The notes beneath the pieces were generated by a model. That model saw nothing but the letters and a program-made list of their open reading frames with translations, searched no databases and was not told the DNA's origin. Positions 15,528 to 25,053 of a DNA stretch of 32,674 nucleotides are shown piece after piece. Made by a program: the position numbers and the translations under genes. Numbering within the stretch: position 1 is the first letter of the stretch; each line of letters opens with the position of its first letter. Origin of the DNA: CAYLXU01 sp964388055 (lineage in GTDB: Bacteria > Patescibacteriota > Minisyncoccia > UBA6257 > JACRHW01); contig CAYLXU010000003.1 of NCBI GenBank assembly GCA_964388055.1, positions 1-32,674 on the forward strand, given 5' to 3'.

Positions 15528-16781
15528 TTAGAGATAATCCAATGGATTCACTGTTACTCCAACAGGCACAAGACCTGCGGCGGGGGGGATTGATTTAAAC
15601 TTAATACTAGATGACCAATATACTGTAAAATGTAAATGAGGGCCGGTGGCATAACCGGTATTACCCGAATACCCTATAAGCTCACCACGTTCCACTGTTT
15701 GCCCCTCTACAACAACATTATTCTTCGAAAGGTGGGCGTAGAGCGTTGTAAGACCATTTTCGTGCTGAATCATAACATATTTTCCATACTGATAGCGTTG
15801 AAAGCGGGATATTCCTCTATCGTTGTTGTCAATGGCGAGCACCTTACCCCTAGCCACAGCATATATTGGTGTACCTATTTCTAACCCATAATCGATGCCA
15901 TTGTGAAACCTGGATCGATACGCACGTTGCGCGAACTCTGTCTCACCATATTCCTGAGTAAGAACTCCTGTTTTAACAGGCTTGGAAAACGTACCTTTAT
16001 GGGGAAGAAGCTGTGTGGTATCAAAAGAGGCGCGCAACTTTCTTTCTAATTCTTCTATTTCCTTACTAATTTGCTCCTGCCTCTCTTCTAATTCAGCGAG
16101 TTGTTTTTGATATGTTGCCTCTCTGTTTTTTGTGTCTCGAAGAAGAGTATTTTTCTCTTCCTTTTCCTCTTCAACAATGTTTTTCTTCTGCTTTAATACA
16201 CCATGCTCTTCTTGAACCTGATCTTTTTTCTCACTTGTCTTTCGAAATGTTCCGTCAAGTTCTCCTTGTAACCGTTTTAATTCCCCCACAGAGAGAACAA
16301 GTGAGGCGTTAAGATCGGAAAGGCTTTGCATGTCTGCCAAGCTCTCAGAAAGACTTTTTGTCCTAAAAAGTGTAAGAAGTGGTGTTTCGTTTTCGCTGAC
16401 ACGAAGCTCACGCAAAACTATGCCGATTGCTTTTTGTTTTGCATCTATTTTTTCCTCAAGGTCTCTGATTTCCTGATGCAACACGTCTACCTCAAGATTA
16501 AGTTTCTGTATAAGCACCTCGCTTGATCGGATGCCAAGATTTAGTTTTTGAACCGATGCATTAATACTTTTTAACTCTTTTTGCAAACTGTTTTTCTGGC
16601 TTTGCACACCAGACAAATTTGTGTTCACGGCTTGAATCTGTTCTGTAATTTCATTCAACTCCTTTGACTTTTGATCAATAGTATCTTTAATCTCGATTGA
16701 CGCCATTACACTCCGACCCATTAAAAAAACAATGGCACTAAACAACAAAAGTAGAGAAAGAAAAAAGGATTTTTGCCCCAT
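15528..16781 (-). CDS. M23 (LytM) peptidase with long coiled coil, EnvC-like
   Basis: Peptidoglycan endopeptidase or amidase activator acting outside the membrane. I chose the ATG at 16781 (417 aa), which gives a signal anchor (about 6-27) and avoids the overlap with gltX that a longer frame would create. A coiled coil rich in Glu, Lys and Leu fills about 35-255. The LytM domain has the zinc ligands H293 and D297 (FHNGIDYG), H350 (LYAHL) and the HLH motif at 382-384, all four present, so it could be catalytically active. The layout resembles EnvC, which acts in daughter-cell separation. It is the last gene of the ftsW-murG-gltX unit. Confidence 0.92.
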   Translation of the reverse strand: MGQKSFFLSLLLLFSAIVFLMGRSVMASIEIKDTIDQKSKELNEITEQIQAVNTNLSGVQSQKNSLQKELKSINASVQKLNLGIRSSEVLIQKLNLEVDVLHQEIRDLEEKIDAKQKAIGIVLRELRVSENETPLLTLFRTKSLSESLADMQSLSDLNASLVLSVGELKRLQGELDGTFRKTSEKKDQVQEEHGVLKQKKNIVEEEKEEKNTLLRDTKNREATYQKQLAELEERQEQISKEIEELERKLRASFDTTQLLPHKGTFSKPVKTGVLTQEYGETEFAQRAYRSRFHNGIDYGLEIGTPIYAVARGKVLAIDNNDRGISRFQRYQYGKYVMIQHENGLTTLYAHLSKNNVVVEGQTVERGELIGYSGNTGYATGPHLHFTVYWSSSIKFKSIPPAAGLVPVGVTVNPLDYL

Positions 16782-16803
16782 AAACCAAAGACAATAGAAG
16801 ATT

Positions 16804-18258
16804 TTAAAATTTTTCAATTGCAATTTTTATTCTTTGCAACGTCTCTTCCCTTCCAAGTATTTCAGCTATCTCAAATGGACCGGGAGACATTTTTTGTCCT
16901 GAAAGTGAAACTCGAAAGGGCCACAATACTTCCCCTCTCCCCCGTTCCTCAGCAAAGGGCATGATGTGCGCTTCTAATACCTCCTTATTCCAATCTAATC
17001 TATCTGAAAGATTCTTTAACAACTCAGAAACAGAACTAAGATTTTCGCGAGTTCTTTCAAAACTCATCTCCTTCCAAACTAGTAATGCACCATCATATTC
17101 TGGAAGTTGAAAGAAAAATCGAGCAAGCTCATCGAATTCGGAAAGACGTTTCATGCGTCCACGCTGTAATTCCAAAATAGCTAGTAACTTTGCTTCGTCT
17201 TTTTTCCACTCTTCTGGAACAAAGGCGACAACATCCTTAAGCAGCCCCTCAATCGTTTTTGTCTTAATGTAGTGTGAGTTAATCCAATTGAGTTTTTCTA
17301 TATCAAATATAGCGCCTGCTTTTTGCACACGTTCTAATTCAAAAAGCTGCGCAAGCTCTTGTTGAGAAAAAATTTCCGTATTTAATTCGCTCGGGTGCCA
17401 ACCGAGGAGAGCTATGAAATTAAAAAGACTTTCATGAAGATAACCAGTATTTTTGTAGTCAGATAAAGAAACAGCGTTAAAACGCTTAGAAAGCTTTGCC
17501 CTATTCTTATCCAAAATAAGCGGGAGATGAGCATAATGCGGGGTTGGAAACCCTAACGCTTGCTGTAAAGCAATCTGCTTTGGTGTATTTGATATATGAT
17601 CTTCTCCACGGATAACGTGGCTTATATTCATCTCATAATCGTCAATAACAACTGCAAAATTATAGAGAGGGATACGAGGAGTCTTGGCTATGACGATATC
17701 CCCGGTAAGCGCAACATCAAACTCAACTGAGCCCCGCACCAAATCATGAAATACGATGCGTGTCTCCGGCATGCGAAACCTAATCACAGACTTAATCCCA
17801 GCCTTAATGTTTTCCTCCACCACTTTTGTATCCATGGTGGCGCACTTTCCAGAATATTTTGGGGCCACACCACGGGCAAGCATCTCTTGACGTCCTATTT
17901 CAAGCTCCTCCTCAGAACAGAAACAATAATATGCTTCCCCATCTTCAAGAAGTTTCAGGAGGTGTCTTTCATACGTATCTAACCGCTCCGACTGACGATA
18001 GGGACCAAAATCACCTTTATATCCACCACTGACCAATGGTCCCTCATCCCACTCAATTCCAAGCCACTCAAGGTGTTGTAAAATATCTTTCTCATATTTA
18101 GATTCAGAACGTTCTAAATCAGTATCTTCGATTCTCAATACAAAAGTTCCACCCATCTTACGGGCAAATAAAAAATTAAAAAGTCCTGTACGCGCAGTAC
18201 CAATATGAAGTGGACCTGTAGGAGATGGTGCTAAACGTACACGAATAGGTTTAGTCAT
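16804..18258 (-). CDS. gltX: Glutamyl-tRNA synthetase
   Basis: Class I synthetase that charges tRNA-Glu in the cytoplasm. The 484 residues contain the HIGH-type motif in PSPTGPLHIG (11-20), the KLSKR motif at 255-259 (the KMSK equivalent) and an anticodon-binding C-terminal domain. It may be a non-discriminating form, common where GatCAB makes Gln-tRNA, but this cannot be decided here. It lies 18 nt after murG, inside a cell-wall unit: a housekeeping gene placed in an unrelated operon. Confidence 0.97.
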   Translation of the reverse strand: MTKPIRVRLAPSPTGPLHIGTARTGLFNFLFARKMGGTFVLRIEDTDLERSESKYEKDILQHLEWLGIEWDEGPLVSGGYKGDFGPYRQSERLDTYERHLLKLLEDGEAYYCFCSEEELEIGRQEMLARGVAPKYSGKCATMDTKVVEENIKAGIKSVIRFRMPETRIVFHDLVRGSVEFDVALTGDIVIAKTPRIPLYNFAVVIDDYEMNISHVIRGEDHISNTPKQIALQQALGFPTPHYAHLPLILDKNRAKLSKRFNAVSLSDYKNTGYLHESLFNFIALLGWHPSELNTEIFSQQELAQLFELERVQKAGAIFDIEKLNWINSHYIKTKTIEGLLKDVVAFVPEEWKKDEAKLLAILELQRGRMKRLSEFDELARFFFQLPEYDGALLVWKEMSFERTRENLSSVSELLKNLSDRLDWNKEVLEAHIMPFAEERGRGEVLWPFRVSLSGQKMSPGPFEIAEILGREETLQRIKIAIEKF

Positions 18259-18276
18259 GTTCGCAAATAGAAAAAA

Positions 18277-19398
18277 TTAGTGGGAAACAGCGACAAGTAA
18301 AATTTCCCGAGCGATTTGTTCTGCAGCTTGAGGCGCAGCAAACCTTTTTGCCCCCTCAACCATTTTTGCCATAACATCAGGATTGTCAAGAATGCGAAAT
18401 GTTCTATCGAGGAAAAGATGGGGCAAGAGGTTAGATTGTTCAAAAATCTCAGCACCCCCGTATTGAGCATATTCCTGGGCATTAAAAACCTGATGATCGT
18501 TGGCCAACCCAGCGATTGGAACAAGAATAGATGGCTTTTGGACTGCAGCTATTTCAAAAATGCCACCAGCCCCTGCTCTTGAAATTATAAGGTCAGCGGC
18601 ATATAAGGCCTGCCTGTACTCTTCACCCTCTAAAAAATCAACAATTTTATATTCTTCCTTGTTTTTTATCCCAAACAAATCTATTGCCGCAGCAACCTCG
18701 CTACGCATTGTGTCATAGTTAGTTCCACCCACCTGATGCAATACCTGTACTTTTTGTAAAAGCTGAGGAGCAAGGTCAAGGATAAATTCGTTGATCGCTA
18801 CCGCACCTTGAGATCCACCCAAAATTAAAACGAGCTGCTTTTCAGGCTTAAAACCAAGAAGAGTTTTTGCCTCCTCTTGTGAAATGGGTTCTAGTAGACG
18901 CGGACGTATCGGATTCCCCACCATCAGCACCTTCTTTTCATCAAAGTATTGTTTGGAATACTCAAAAGAAACGAGTACTTTTTCAGCAAATCTCGCAGAA
19001 AATAGATTAGATTTCCCTGGAACACTGTCAGATTCGTGAATCACCACAGGAATAAAATACACTTTTGCGGCAAGTATTATTGGCAAGGCACCATATGATC
19101 CTTTTGAAAAAACCACGTCAGGCATATACCACAGCAGAAACCATAGTGCTTGTATAAAACCAATGCAATTTTTAAAAAACCCGACCAGAGCTCCGTTGCC
19201 TCCTATGATCTTCGAGATGGGGAGACCGAACTGTTTTACATACCGCATAGAATTGTCTTCTGGACCAAAGTATCGCACCTCAACATCAACGTTTTCTCCA
19301 ATAGAAATTTTTTTGATTCCTTCAAGCACGGCAAACAAGGGAAACACATGCCCCCCACTCCCCCCCGCAGTAAAAGCTATTCTGATACGAGAATTCAT
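18277..19398 (-). CDS. murG: UDP-GlcNAc:lipid I N-acetylglucosaminyltransferase
   Basis: Makes lipid II from lipid I on the inner face of the membrane. The 373-residue GT-B enzyme has the N-terminal glycine-rich loop AGGSGGHVFP, a second loop in LILGGSQGA and the UDP-GlcNAc site around SRAGAGGIFEIAA, with PIAGLANDHQ close by; all MurG signatures. It follows ftsW in the same direction, separated by 141 nt that include a short AT-rich palindrome. Confidence 0.96.
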   Translation of the reverse strand: MNSRIRIAFTAGGSGGHVFPLFAVLEGIKKISIGENVDVEVRYFGPEDNSMRYVKQFGLPISKIIGGNGALVGFFKNCIGFIQALWFLLWYMPDVVFSKGSYGALPIILAAKVYFIPVVIHESDSVPGKSNLFSARFAEKVLVSFEYSKQYFDEKKVLMVGNPIRPRLLEPISQEEAKTLLGFKPEKQLVLILGGSQGAVAINEFILDLAPQLLQKVQVLHQVGGTNYDTMRSEVAAAIDLFGIKNKEEYKIVDFLEGEEYRQALYAADLIISRAGAGGIFEIAAVQKPSILVPIAGLANDHQVFNAQEYAQYGGAEIFEQSNLLPHLFLDRTFRILDNPDVMAKMVEGAKRFAAPQAAEQIAREILLVAVSH

Positions 19399-19410
19399 AA
19401 ATAAAAAAAG

Positions 19411-19428
19411 TATAGATCAAGATCTATA
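19411..19428. repeat. Perfect 8-bp palindrome upstream of murG
   Basis: TATAGATC-AA-GATCTATA lies 12 nt before the murG ATG and, read on minus, is followed by a run of seven T. It could be a weak attenuator or an operator; the stem is AT-rich. Confidence 0.4.
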
Positions 19429-19539
19429 TGTTTAGATGAAACGGAAGACGCGGGCGAGAAACGAATCGAGGCGTTTCTGTTACGACAAAAACGAATCGCG
19501 GCTCACAACGCAGGGATTTACTAAACAAATAGATCTTTC

Positions 19540-20631
19540 TTATTTTACCGTATATCTAGATATATTCGCAACAAACCCTATGCAAGCAAGCACAACAATA
19601 AGCGAAGTCCCTCCATAGCTTATAAAAGGTAAGGGAAGTCCTGTAAGCGGCAAAAGTCCACTTATAGAAGCAATATTAATAAAGGCTTGCAATACAATAG
19701 TAGAAATCATTCCCAATACGGCCAATTGTGAAAACTTATCAGGCGCATCTCGTGCTATCCTAAAACCTCGTACTAAAAAAAGTAGAAACAGACCAATAAG
19801 GGCAATGGCACCAACAAAACCCAACTCTTCAGCCACAAGAGCAAAAACCGAGTCCCCTATCGGCTCTGGAAGATAAGAGGTTTTAGCCTGACTGTTACCG
19901 AACCCGACACCAAGAACACCCCCCGACCCCAACGCATTAAGGGCCTGGTTGATATGATACCCTTTCCCTTGAGGATCGGAGTTGGGATCCAGATAGGTCA
20001 TAAGACGATCCTTACGATATGGGGTTACTGCAATAATAAGGGACAAAATAAGCCCAATGAGGATAAAAATAAGAACTATATGAGTAAAACGAGCACCGCC
20101 CACAAAAAACATAAACATCCCAGAAAGAAAAATAAGAGCAAAGATAGCGGTTGCGGGCTGTTTAAGTAAAAGTGCCGCAATAATTCCAATGACAATTCCA
20201 AAAGGAATCAGTCCTTCTTTTATCTTTTTCGATTTCTTAAGCTGCGTCCCAAAGAATGCAGCAACATATAAAATAAAAGTGAGTTTTAATAGTTCTGCTG
20301 GTTGAAAAGTAAAAGAGCCTACCGTAATCCATCTGGTTGCTCCTCCAGCAGTAAATCCAAGCGGGGTAAATACAAGGGCCAAGAGAATAATATTAAATAA
20401 TAGCAACCAGAAAGAGATGCGCTGAAAAAAACGATAGTAGATAAAATACGCAAGAAAAAAGAAAAAAATTCCAACCCCAAAAGAGAGAAGTTGATGTTTT
20501 AGAAAATAATATATATCGCCAAACCTCTGTTTTCCGAGCACCGACGACGCACTCAAAAGCATCGCTAAACCAAAAACAATAAGGACCCCAGAAGTTATCA
20601 AAAAAATATAGTCAGGATGATGTCTGCGCAT
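19540..20631 (-). CDS. ftsW: Septal peptidoglycan polymerase FtsW/RodA/SpoVE family
   Basis: SEDS glycosyltransferase that polymerises lipid II together with a class B penicillin-binding protein. The 363-residue, roughly ten-helix protein has the conserved block LLPLTGLPLPFISYGGTS near the C-terminus and the GYHINQALNALGSGG segment of the family. Placement just before murG argues for FtsW rather than RodA, but the two are hard to separate by sequence alone. It starts 15 nt after the stop of the D-aminoacylase-like gene. Confidence 0.93.
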   Translation of the reverse strand: MRRHHPDYIFLITSGVLIVFGLAMLLSASSVLGKQRFGDIYYFLKHQLLSFGVGIFFFFLAYFIYYRFFQRISFWLLLFNIILLALVFTPLGFTAGGATRWITVGSFTFQPAELLKLTFILYVAAFFGTQLKKSKKIKEGLIPFGIVIGIIAALLLKQPATAIFALIFLSGMFMFFVGGARFTHIVLIFILIGLILSLIIAVTPYRKDRLMTYLDPNSDPQGKGYHINQALNALGSGGVLGVGFGNSQAKTSYLPEPIGDSVFALVAEELGFVGAIALIGLFLLFLVRGFRIARDAPDKFSQLAVLGMISTIVLQAFINIASISGLLPLTGLPLPFISYGGTSLIVVLACIGFVANISRYTVK

Positions 20632-20646
20632 TAAACAAATAAAACA

Positions 20647-22209
20647 TTAGCCCTGATTAGAAGATGAAGAAATAATCTTTCCAGAATTGGTATCTAAAAA
20701 GGTACCCCTTTCGTAAGAAAGCACCCCATTTACAAAAACCATTATTATCCCGCTAGAATGTACGTCCGGTTTTTCGTAAGAATTCTCCTCCTTTACATTT
20801 AATTGATCCAATACTACCAAATCGGCAAAATTTCCTGGCAAAATCGCTCCTCGTTTTTTAAGGTTATATTTGGAGGCAGGAAGCTGTGTAACTTTTTGAA
20901 TCGATTCTTCAAAGGAAATTTTTCCACCTTCCCTTGCAAGGCGCAAAAAACGAGGAAAAGAAGCAAAAGAGCGTGGATGGATCTTAGGACGCCCAAGCAT
21001 GGAAATATGATCATATCCAACACCATTCGAACTAATAAGAGAGAGTGGGTGGAACAAGAGCTCTTCTCGTAACGCCTCTTCTCCATCCTCCATAAAACCC
21101 ATAACTTGATTTTCGGAAATTTGAAGAATTTTTAATAATGCCTCGACAACCCTCATGCTCTGATTCTCGGCAATCTCCTGAATCGTTTTTCCATGAATGA
21201 TCCACTGATTCTTTGCAAACGCCACCATGATTTTCCCAATTCGCATTTGCTCGTGTTCTAATTCATTTATGATGCGGGATCGTGTCTCATTGTCACGCAA
21301 ATAGTGAAGTAGCTGAGCGAAACCACGTTGAGTGGCCCAATGCGGCAACAAAGAGAATAGGGGCTTAACACCGATATGATACGGTGATAAATCAAAATGT
21401 ATTGAAATTGATTTTGAAGCATCCTCAATAGTTTCAAGAATGGTACGAAAATCATCGTTTCTGGGAGTTGCAAGATGAGCCAATTCAAGATTAAGGTCAT
21501 GATCTAAAGCTATAGCAAGAACCTCTTGAACCCCCTCCACAGCACGCCCACCTGCCCTAGGATAACAGCTAAATACACCTCGTTTTTTAGACAATACCTT
21601 CGTTGTCTCAAAAAGCTCCTCAGCGCTTACCGTAGATGCTCTTGTATAGGCAAGCCCCACAGACACTCCCAGGGCACCCTCCATCAACCCCTGCTCTATC
21701 AAATAGATAAATCTCTTATAATCTTCCCCGCCCAGAGGAAGGAGAGAATCTCCAAGAAGCCCCCTCCTAACAGTTGAATATCCCAAGAGCGTGCCAAAGT
21801 TGATCCCTGTTTTCTGTTTTTGGAGCCACGTAAAAAGCTCCTTCAAATTCGTCCAATTAATATTAATAAGAGTCGGATCCGCCCACTTCCTAAGCGACAA
21901 GATTCCGTCTCCTAAAAGTGGTGCAAGAGATGTACCAGAATTTCCTCCAACAATAGAAGTCACACCTTGCGCAAGTAGACTCTTTTGTCCCGGATCTGTA
22001 AACAAAGTGAAATAATGATCCGAATCAACATTAACATCAACAAACCCAGGGACTATTGTAAAACCGGCCATATCAAAAATCCTGTCTGCTTTTGCGTTTG
22101 AAAACAAACCTACGTCCAAAATTCTTTCATCCTGAATTAAAACATCTCGTTGCGCACCAGGTGCCCCAGTCCCATCAACCAGAAAACAATTACGTAATAA
22201 CGTAAGCAT
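20647..22209 (-). CDS. D-aminoacylase-family amidohydrolase lacking metal ligands
   Basis: The 520 residues show the N-acyl-D-amino-acid deacylase architecture: beta-sandwich start, PGFVDV, and a C-terminal block including HPRSFASFPRFL, KVTQLPA and GNFADLVVLD. Active members use a HxH pair just after PGF(I/V)D, a metal-bridging Cys in GNCG and a catalytic Asp in a SDG motif. Here these read NVD (60-62), GGNSG (88-92) and SSNG, so four key positions are changed; H245 in LELAH remains. It is probably not a standard D-aminoacylase: it may be a pseudoenzyme or use a different chemistry. It opens the unit with ftsW and murG, which hints at a wall-related role. Confidence 0.85.
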   Translation of the reverse strand: MLTLLRNCFLVDGTGAPGAQRDVLIQDERILDVGLFSNAKADRIFDMAGFTIVPGFVDVNVDSDHYFTLFTDPGQKSLLAQGVTSIVGGNSGTSLAPLLGDGILSLRKWADPTLININWTNLKELFTWLQKQKTGINFGTLLGYSTVRRGLLGDSLLPLGGEDYKRFIYLIEQGLMEGALGVSVGLAYTRASTVSAEELFETTKVLSKKRGVFSCYPRAGGRAVEGVQEVLAIALDHDLNLELAHLATPRNDDFRTILETIEDASKSISIHFDLSPYHIGVKPLFSLLPHWATQRGFAQLLHYLRDNETRSRIINELEHEQMRIGKIMVAFAKNQWIIHGKTIQEIAENQSMRVVEALLKILQISENQVMGFMEDGEEALREELLFHPLSLISSNGVGYDHISMLGRPKIHPRSFASFPRFLRLAREGGKISFEESIQKVTQLPASKYNLKKRGAILPGNFADLVVLDQLNVKEENSYEKPDVHSSGIIMVFVNGVLSYERGTFLDTNSGKIISSSSNQG

Positions 22210-22225
22210 ATAAGTTCTTGTCTTT

Positions 22226-22231
22226 ATTATA
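22226..22231 (-). promoter_or_regulatory. Candidate -10 box for the D-aminoacylase-ftsW-murG unit
   Basis: TATAAT on the minus strand, 16 nt before the ATG at 22209 and directly after the mraY terminator. No convincing -35. Confidence 0.4.
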
Positions 22232-22265
22232 AACTATACAAGCACGACAGAGAATTCACATATAC

Positions 22266-22294
22266 ACAAACAAAACGCCACCCGTAGGGGCGGC
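22266..22294 (-). terminator. Terminator of the comEC-mraY unit
   Basis: On the minus strand GCCGCCC-CTAC-GGGTGGC (one G-U pair) is followed by GTTTTGTTTG. It lies 34 nt after the mraY stop. Confidence 0.75.
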
Positions 22295-22327
22295 TTTGTT
22301 TTGGGGATTGAAAAATAGTTCAAACCT

Positions 22328-23371
22328 CTATCTATATTTATCCAGAAAAAAAAGAATAAGTCCCAACGTTGTTGTCATCCAAGAAATAATCCAAAATTTC
22401 ATTGTAATATTTGTTTCCGGAAAACCAAGCGCCTCAAAGTGGTGGTGAATTGGAGCGGAAAGAAATACCTTTTGCCTCCGAATCTTTTTGCTTAAAACCT
22501 GAATAATCACAGAGAGCGATTCGATTACAAGGACAGAAGCAAAAAACGGAAGAAGCAGTGCTGTATTCGTAAGCATGCTTATCACTCCAAGGACAATACC
22601 CAAGGACATGGATCCGGTATCTCCCATAATGAATCGTGCCGGATATACATTGTTCCAAAGAAAAGCAATAAGCGCCCCCAACAATACCCCAATAAAGACA
22701 GCGAGGTCATATTTGTGGTTTAAAAAGGAAACAATCCCCAAGGCTATAAAAGGAAACACCAAAACACCGGCAGCAAGCCCATCGAGGCCATCAGCCTCGT
22801 TCGTTGAGAAAGCGGAGGCGGTAAGAATAAAAATAAAGAGTGGGATATACCAAATCCCTATGGAAAGATCCCCCCAGAGTGGAATATGGATGACATTCCA
22901 ATCCAATCTAAAATAAAACCAAAACGCCCCGACCGCTGCCACGACGATATAAAGCAATAATTTCCCCTTCATACTCAAACCACCCCCTTTGGGCCCCATT
23001 CGCAAAATCCCCATCACATCATCCGCAAGTCCAATTATTGCAGCGATAAACAACGCAGCAAGCGGCAAATATGTTTCCGCGCGGTTAATAAAATTAAACC
23101 GATGAAATATGCCGCCCCAAAGCATATCTGCCATCCATGCAACCACCGCAATACTAAGCACGGTTCCCCAAATAACAATACCACCCATTGTCGGCACTCC
23201 CGCTTTTTTCTTATGAAGCTCTGCGTAAATAGGTGCCTCTTTTTCTGAACGTATTTGCTTACCTAGTTTGTATTTATAGAGAAAATAAAGAAGTGGCTTA
23301 GTAAGCACTATTGCCACGATAAAAGAAAGTGTTCCTAATGAAAGAAAACGAATTGCCTCAGCAAAAATCAT
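22328..23371 (-). CDS. mraY: Phospho-N-acetylmuramoyl-pentapeptide transferase
   Basis: Makes lipid I by joining UDP-MurNAc-pentapeptide to undecaprenyl phosphate. The 347-residue polytopic protein has the family motifs KKKAGVPTMGG, NEADGLDGLAAG, FIMGDTGSM and APIHHHFE, covering the known catalytic Asp and His residues. Its start overlaps the stop of the carboxypeptidase gene by 4 nt, so they are translationally coupled. Confidence 0.97.
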   Translation of the reverse strand: MIFAEAIRFLSLGTLSFIVAIVLTKPLLYFLYKYKLGKQIRSEKEAPIYAELHKKKAGVPTMGGIVIWGTVLSIAVVAWMADMLWGGIFHRFNFINRAETYLPLAALFIAAIIGLADDVMGILRMGPKGGGLSMKGKLLLYIVVAAVGAFWFYFRLDWNVIHIPLWGDLSIGIWYIPLFIFILTASAFSTNEADGLDGLAAGVLVFPFIALGIVSFLNHKYDLAVFIGVLLGALIAFLWNNVYPARFIMGDTGSMSLGIVLGVISMLTNTALLLPFFASVLVIESLSVIIQVLSKKIRRQKVFLSAPIHHHFEALGFPETNITMKFWIISWMTTTLGLILFFLDKYR

Positions 23372-24405
23372 AGTTGTTTAAATATATATGCTTGTTTTAC
23401 CCATTTTAACAAACGCAATGTTTCTTCAAAACGGTCGGAAGAACCCAATAATATCACCACTATGTCGTGCCCTTTGTACTCAAAAAGCGCAACAATATTT
23501 TGCCCGGATTCATCAATTGTACCTGTCTTGCCCCCTAAAAAACCAATATCCGAATGAGATGCTAAATAGTTGATGTTGGTAAGATGATGTTTCTTAATGG
23601 AAGAACTAATAGTTATTCTGTCTGGTTGGGTCATTTTCAGCATGTCAGGATGAAGACGATATATATACTGTATTATACTCTTTAAATCTCGTGCTGTGGA
23701 AACATTTCTGGGAGACAGCCCCGTAACCTCCACAATAGAGGTTTCCTGAAGTCCTAACTTTGTGACAATTTCATTCACTTGGACAAGAAGTGAGGACCCA
23801 AGGTCAATCTCAATCGCCTTGGCAGCGCGATTAGAAGAAACAAGTAGCATAAGTTGAGTGATCTCTCTGAGTGTAAACTGCTCACCCACCTCGAGATTCC
23901 CCGCTACCCCCTCACTTAAAAGAGCTTCCTCTGCAACCGCAACAACACGATCCTGAGACGCAATCTCAGCTGCGGCAACTGCGGTAAAAAATTTTGTAAT
24001 GGAAGCGATCGGCCAGACTTTGTAGGGGTTTTTGGCAAACAAGTCGACTCCTGCAGTCAAATCTGAAACAAGCGCCGCCTCCGCCCCAATCTCAATTTGG
24101 GGAATACTAAAGTTACTAATGAGCGCGGTCATTGGCTCCGGGCGGGCAACAAAGTGCGGCTGTTCTAAATTTCTTAATGAAACAAGACGTTGGGAGGTAG
24201 AAGAATAACCAAACGAATGTTGCGAAGATTCAACAACCTGGACACGCGCAGGAACGATGACTGGATACAATCTCCACCCAACAAAGAGAGCTCCGAGTGC
24301 AAAAACAAAGAGAATGGGGAAAAATCCACGAAAAACAGGATCTAAAATGAGGTCTTCTTTAATAAAAGAAGAATTATGTTCTTTAATTTGTACCTCCTCT
24401 TCCAT
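23368..24405 (-). CDS. D-alanyl-D-alanine carboxypeptidase (S11 family), N-terminally anchored
   Basis: Trims the terminal D-Ala from peptidoglycan stem peptides. The 345 residues have a cytoplasmic tail, one helix (about 27-47) and a penicillin-binding fold with S135-x-x-K138 (SITK), the S-x-N motif S190-S191-N192 and KTG at 293-295. PBP5-type enzymes are usually held by a C-terminal amphipathic helix; this one instead has an N-terminal helix and ends soon after the catalytic domain. It is coupled to mraY and lies 9 nt after scpB. Confidence 0.92.
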   Translation of the reverse strand: MEEEVQIKEHNSSFIKEDLILDPVFRGFFPILFVFALGALFVGWRLYPVIVPARVQVVESSQHSFGYSSTSQRLVSLRNLEQPHFVARPEPMTALISNFSIPQIEIGAEAALVSDLTAGVDLFAKNPYKVWPIASITKFFTAVAAAEIASQDRVVAVAEEALLSEGVAGNLEVGEQFTLREITQLMLLVSSNRAAKAIEIDLGSSLLVQVNEIVTKLGLQETSIVEVTGLSPRNVSTARDLKSIIQYIYRLHPDMLKMTQPDRITISSSIKKHHLTNINYLASHSDIGFLGGKTGTIDESGQNIVALFEYKGHDIVVILLGSSDRFEETLRLLKWVKQAYIFKQL

Positions 24406-24414
24406 ACAAAAAAA

Positions 24415-24945
24415 TTAACTTCCTCCCTTGACTTGAAGCAACCTCTCCCGAAATTCCATATAAGAGGGTAGCTCTTCTTTCTTTGAAACACCAAGATATC
24501 GGAGAGCATCGAAGGTAATATCATAAACCGTCTTGTTTTCATCCTGACTCCCCTTTTCAACTAAACCACGAACTGTAAGATTCTTAAGTGAAAAGTGGGA
24601 ATTTACTCCCCTCATTTCATCAATTTCTATCTTTTGAATAGGGCCAAGATACGCAACTATCGATAACGTCTCAAGGGCAGCGGGGGTTAGCGGTTCCTCA
24701 AGTGTTTTTGCAACAAACCCTTCTAGAATTACCCCCGCATCTGGGTGCGTCGCAAAACCAGCACCCTCCGCTCCCTCAAGGAGCACAATCCCACGCTCTT
24801 TATATTCGTCTCTTAACTCCTGTAATGCAACTTGAACATCCCCAATATCCACTCCGAGCACTTCTCCTATTTTTTTTAGGGAAAGGGCTTCTCCGTGAAT
24901 AAAAAGAAGAGCTTCAATATTTCGTTTTATCTCTGATTGAGTCAT
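24415..24945 (-). CDS. scpB: Segregation and condensation protein B
   Basis: Kleisin-associated winged-helix subunit of the SMC-ScpAB condensin that organises the chromosome. The 176-residue protein starts with the family's IEALLFIHGEALSLKKIGEVL segment and has the double winged-helix layout, with ETLSIVAYLGPIQKIEID in the second. It is preceded by scpA on the same strand with a 108-nt gap. Confidence 0.95.
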   Translation of the reverse strand: MTQSEIKRNIEALLFIHGEALSLKKIGEVLGVDIGDVQVALQELRDEYKERGIVLLEGAEGAGFATHPDAGVILEGFVAKTLEEPLTPAALETLSIVAYLGPIQKIEIDEMRGVNSHFSLKNLTVRGLVEKGSQDENKTVYDITFDALRYLGVSKKEELPSYMEFRERLLQVKGGS

Positions 24946-25053
24946 GTGTATGAAGAAAAAAACCTATTTTTGCTCTGGCTCGCCAAAATGATCGAAGAAA
25001 AATCGAAAGAAGGTTGGGGAACAAGTCTATTGTATAGTATTATGTTTTGACTG

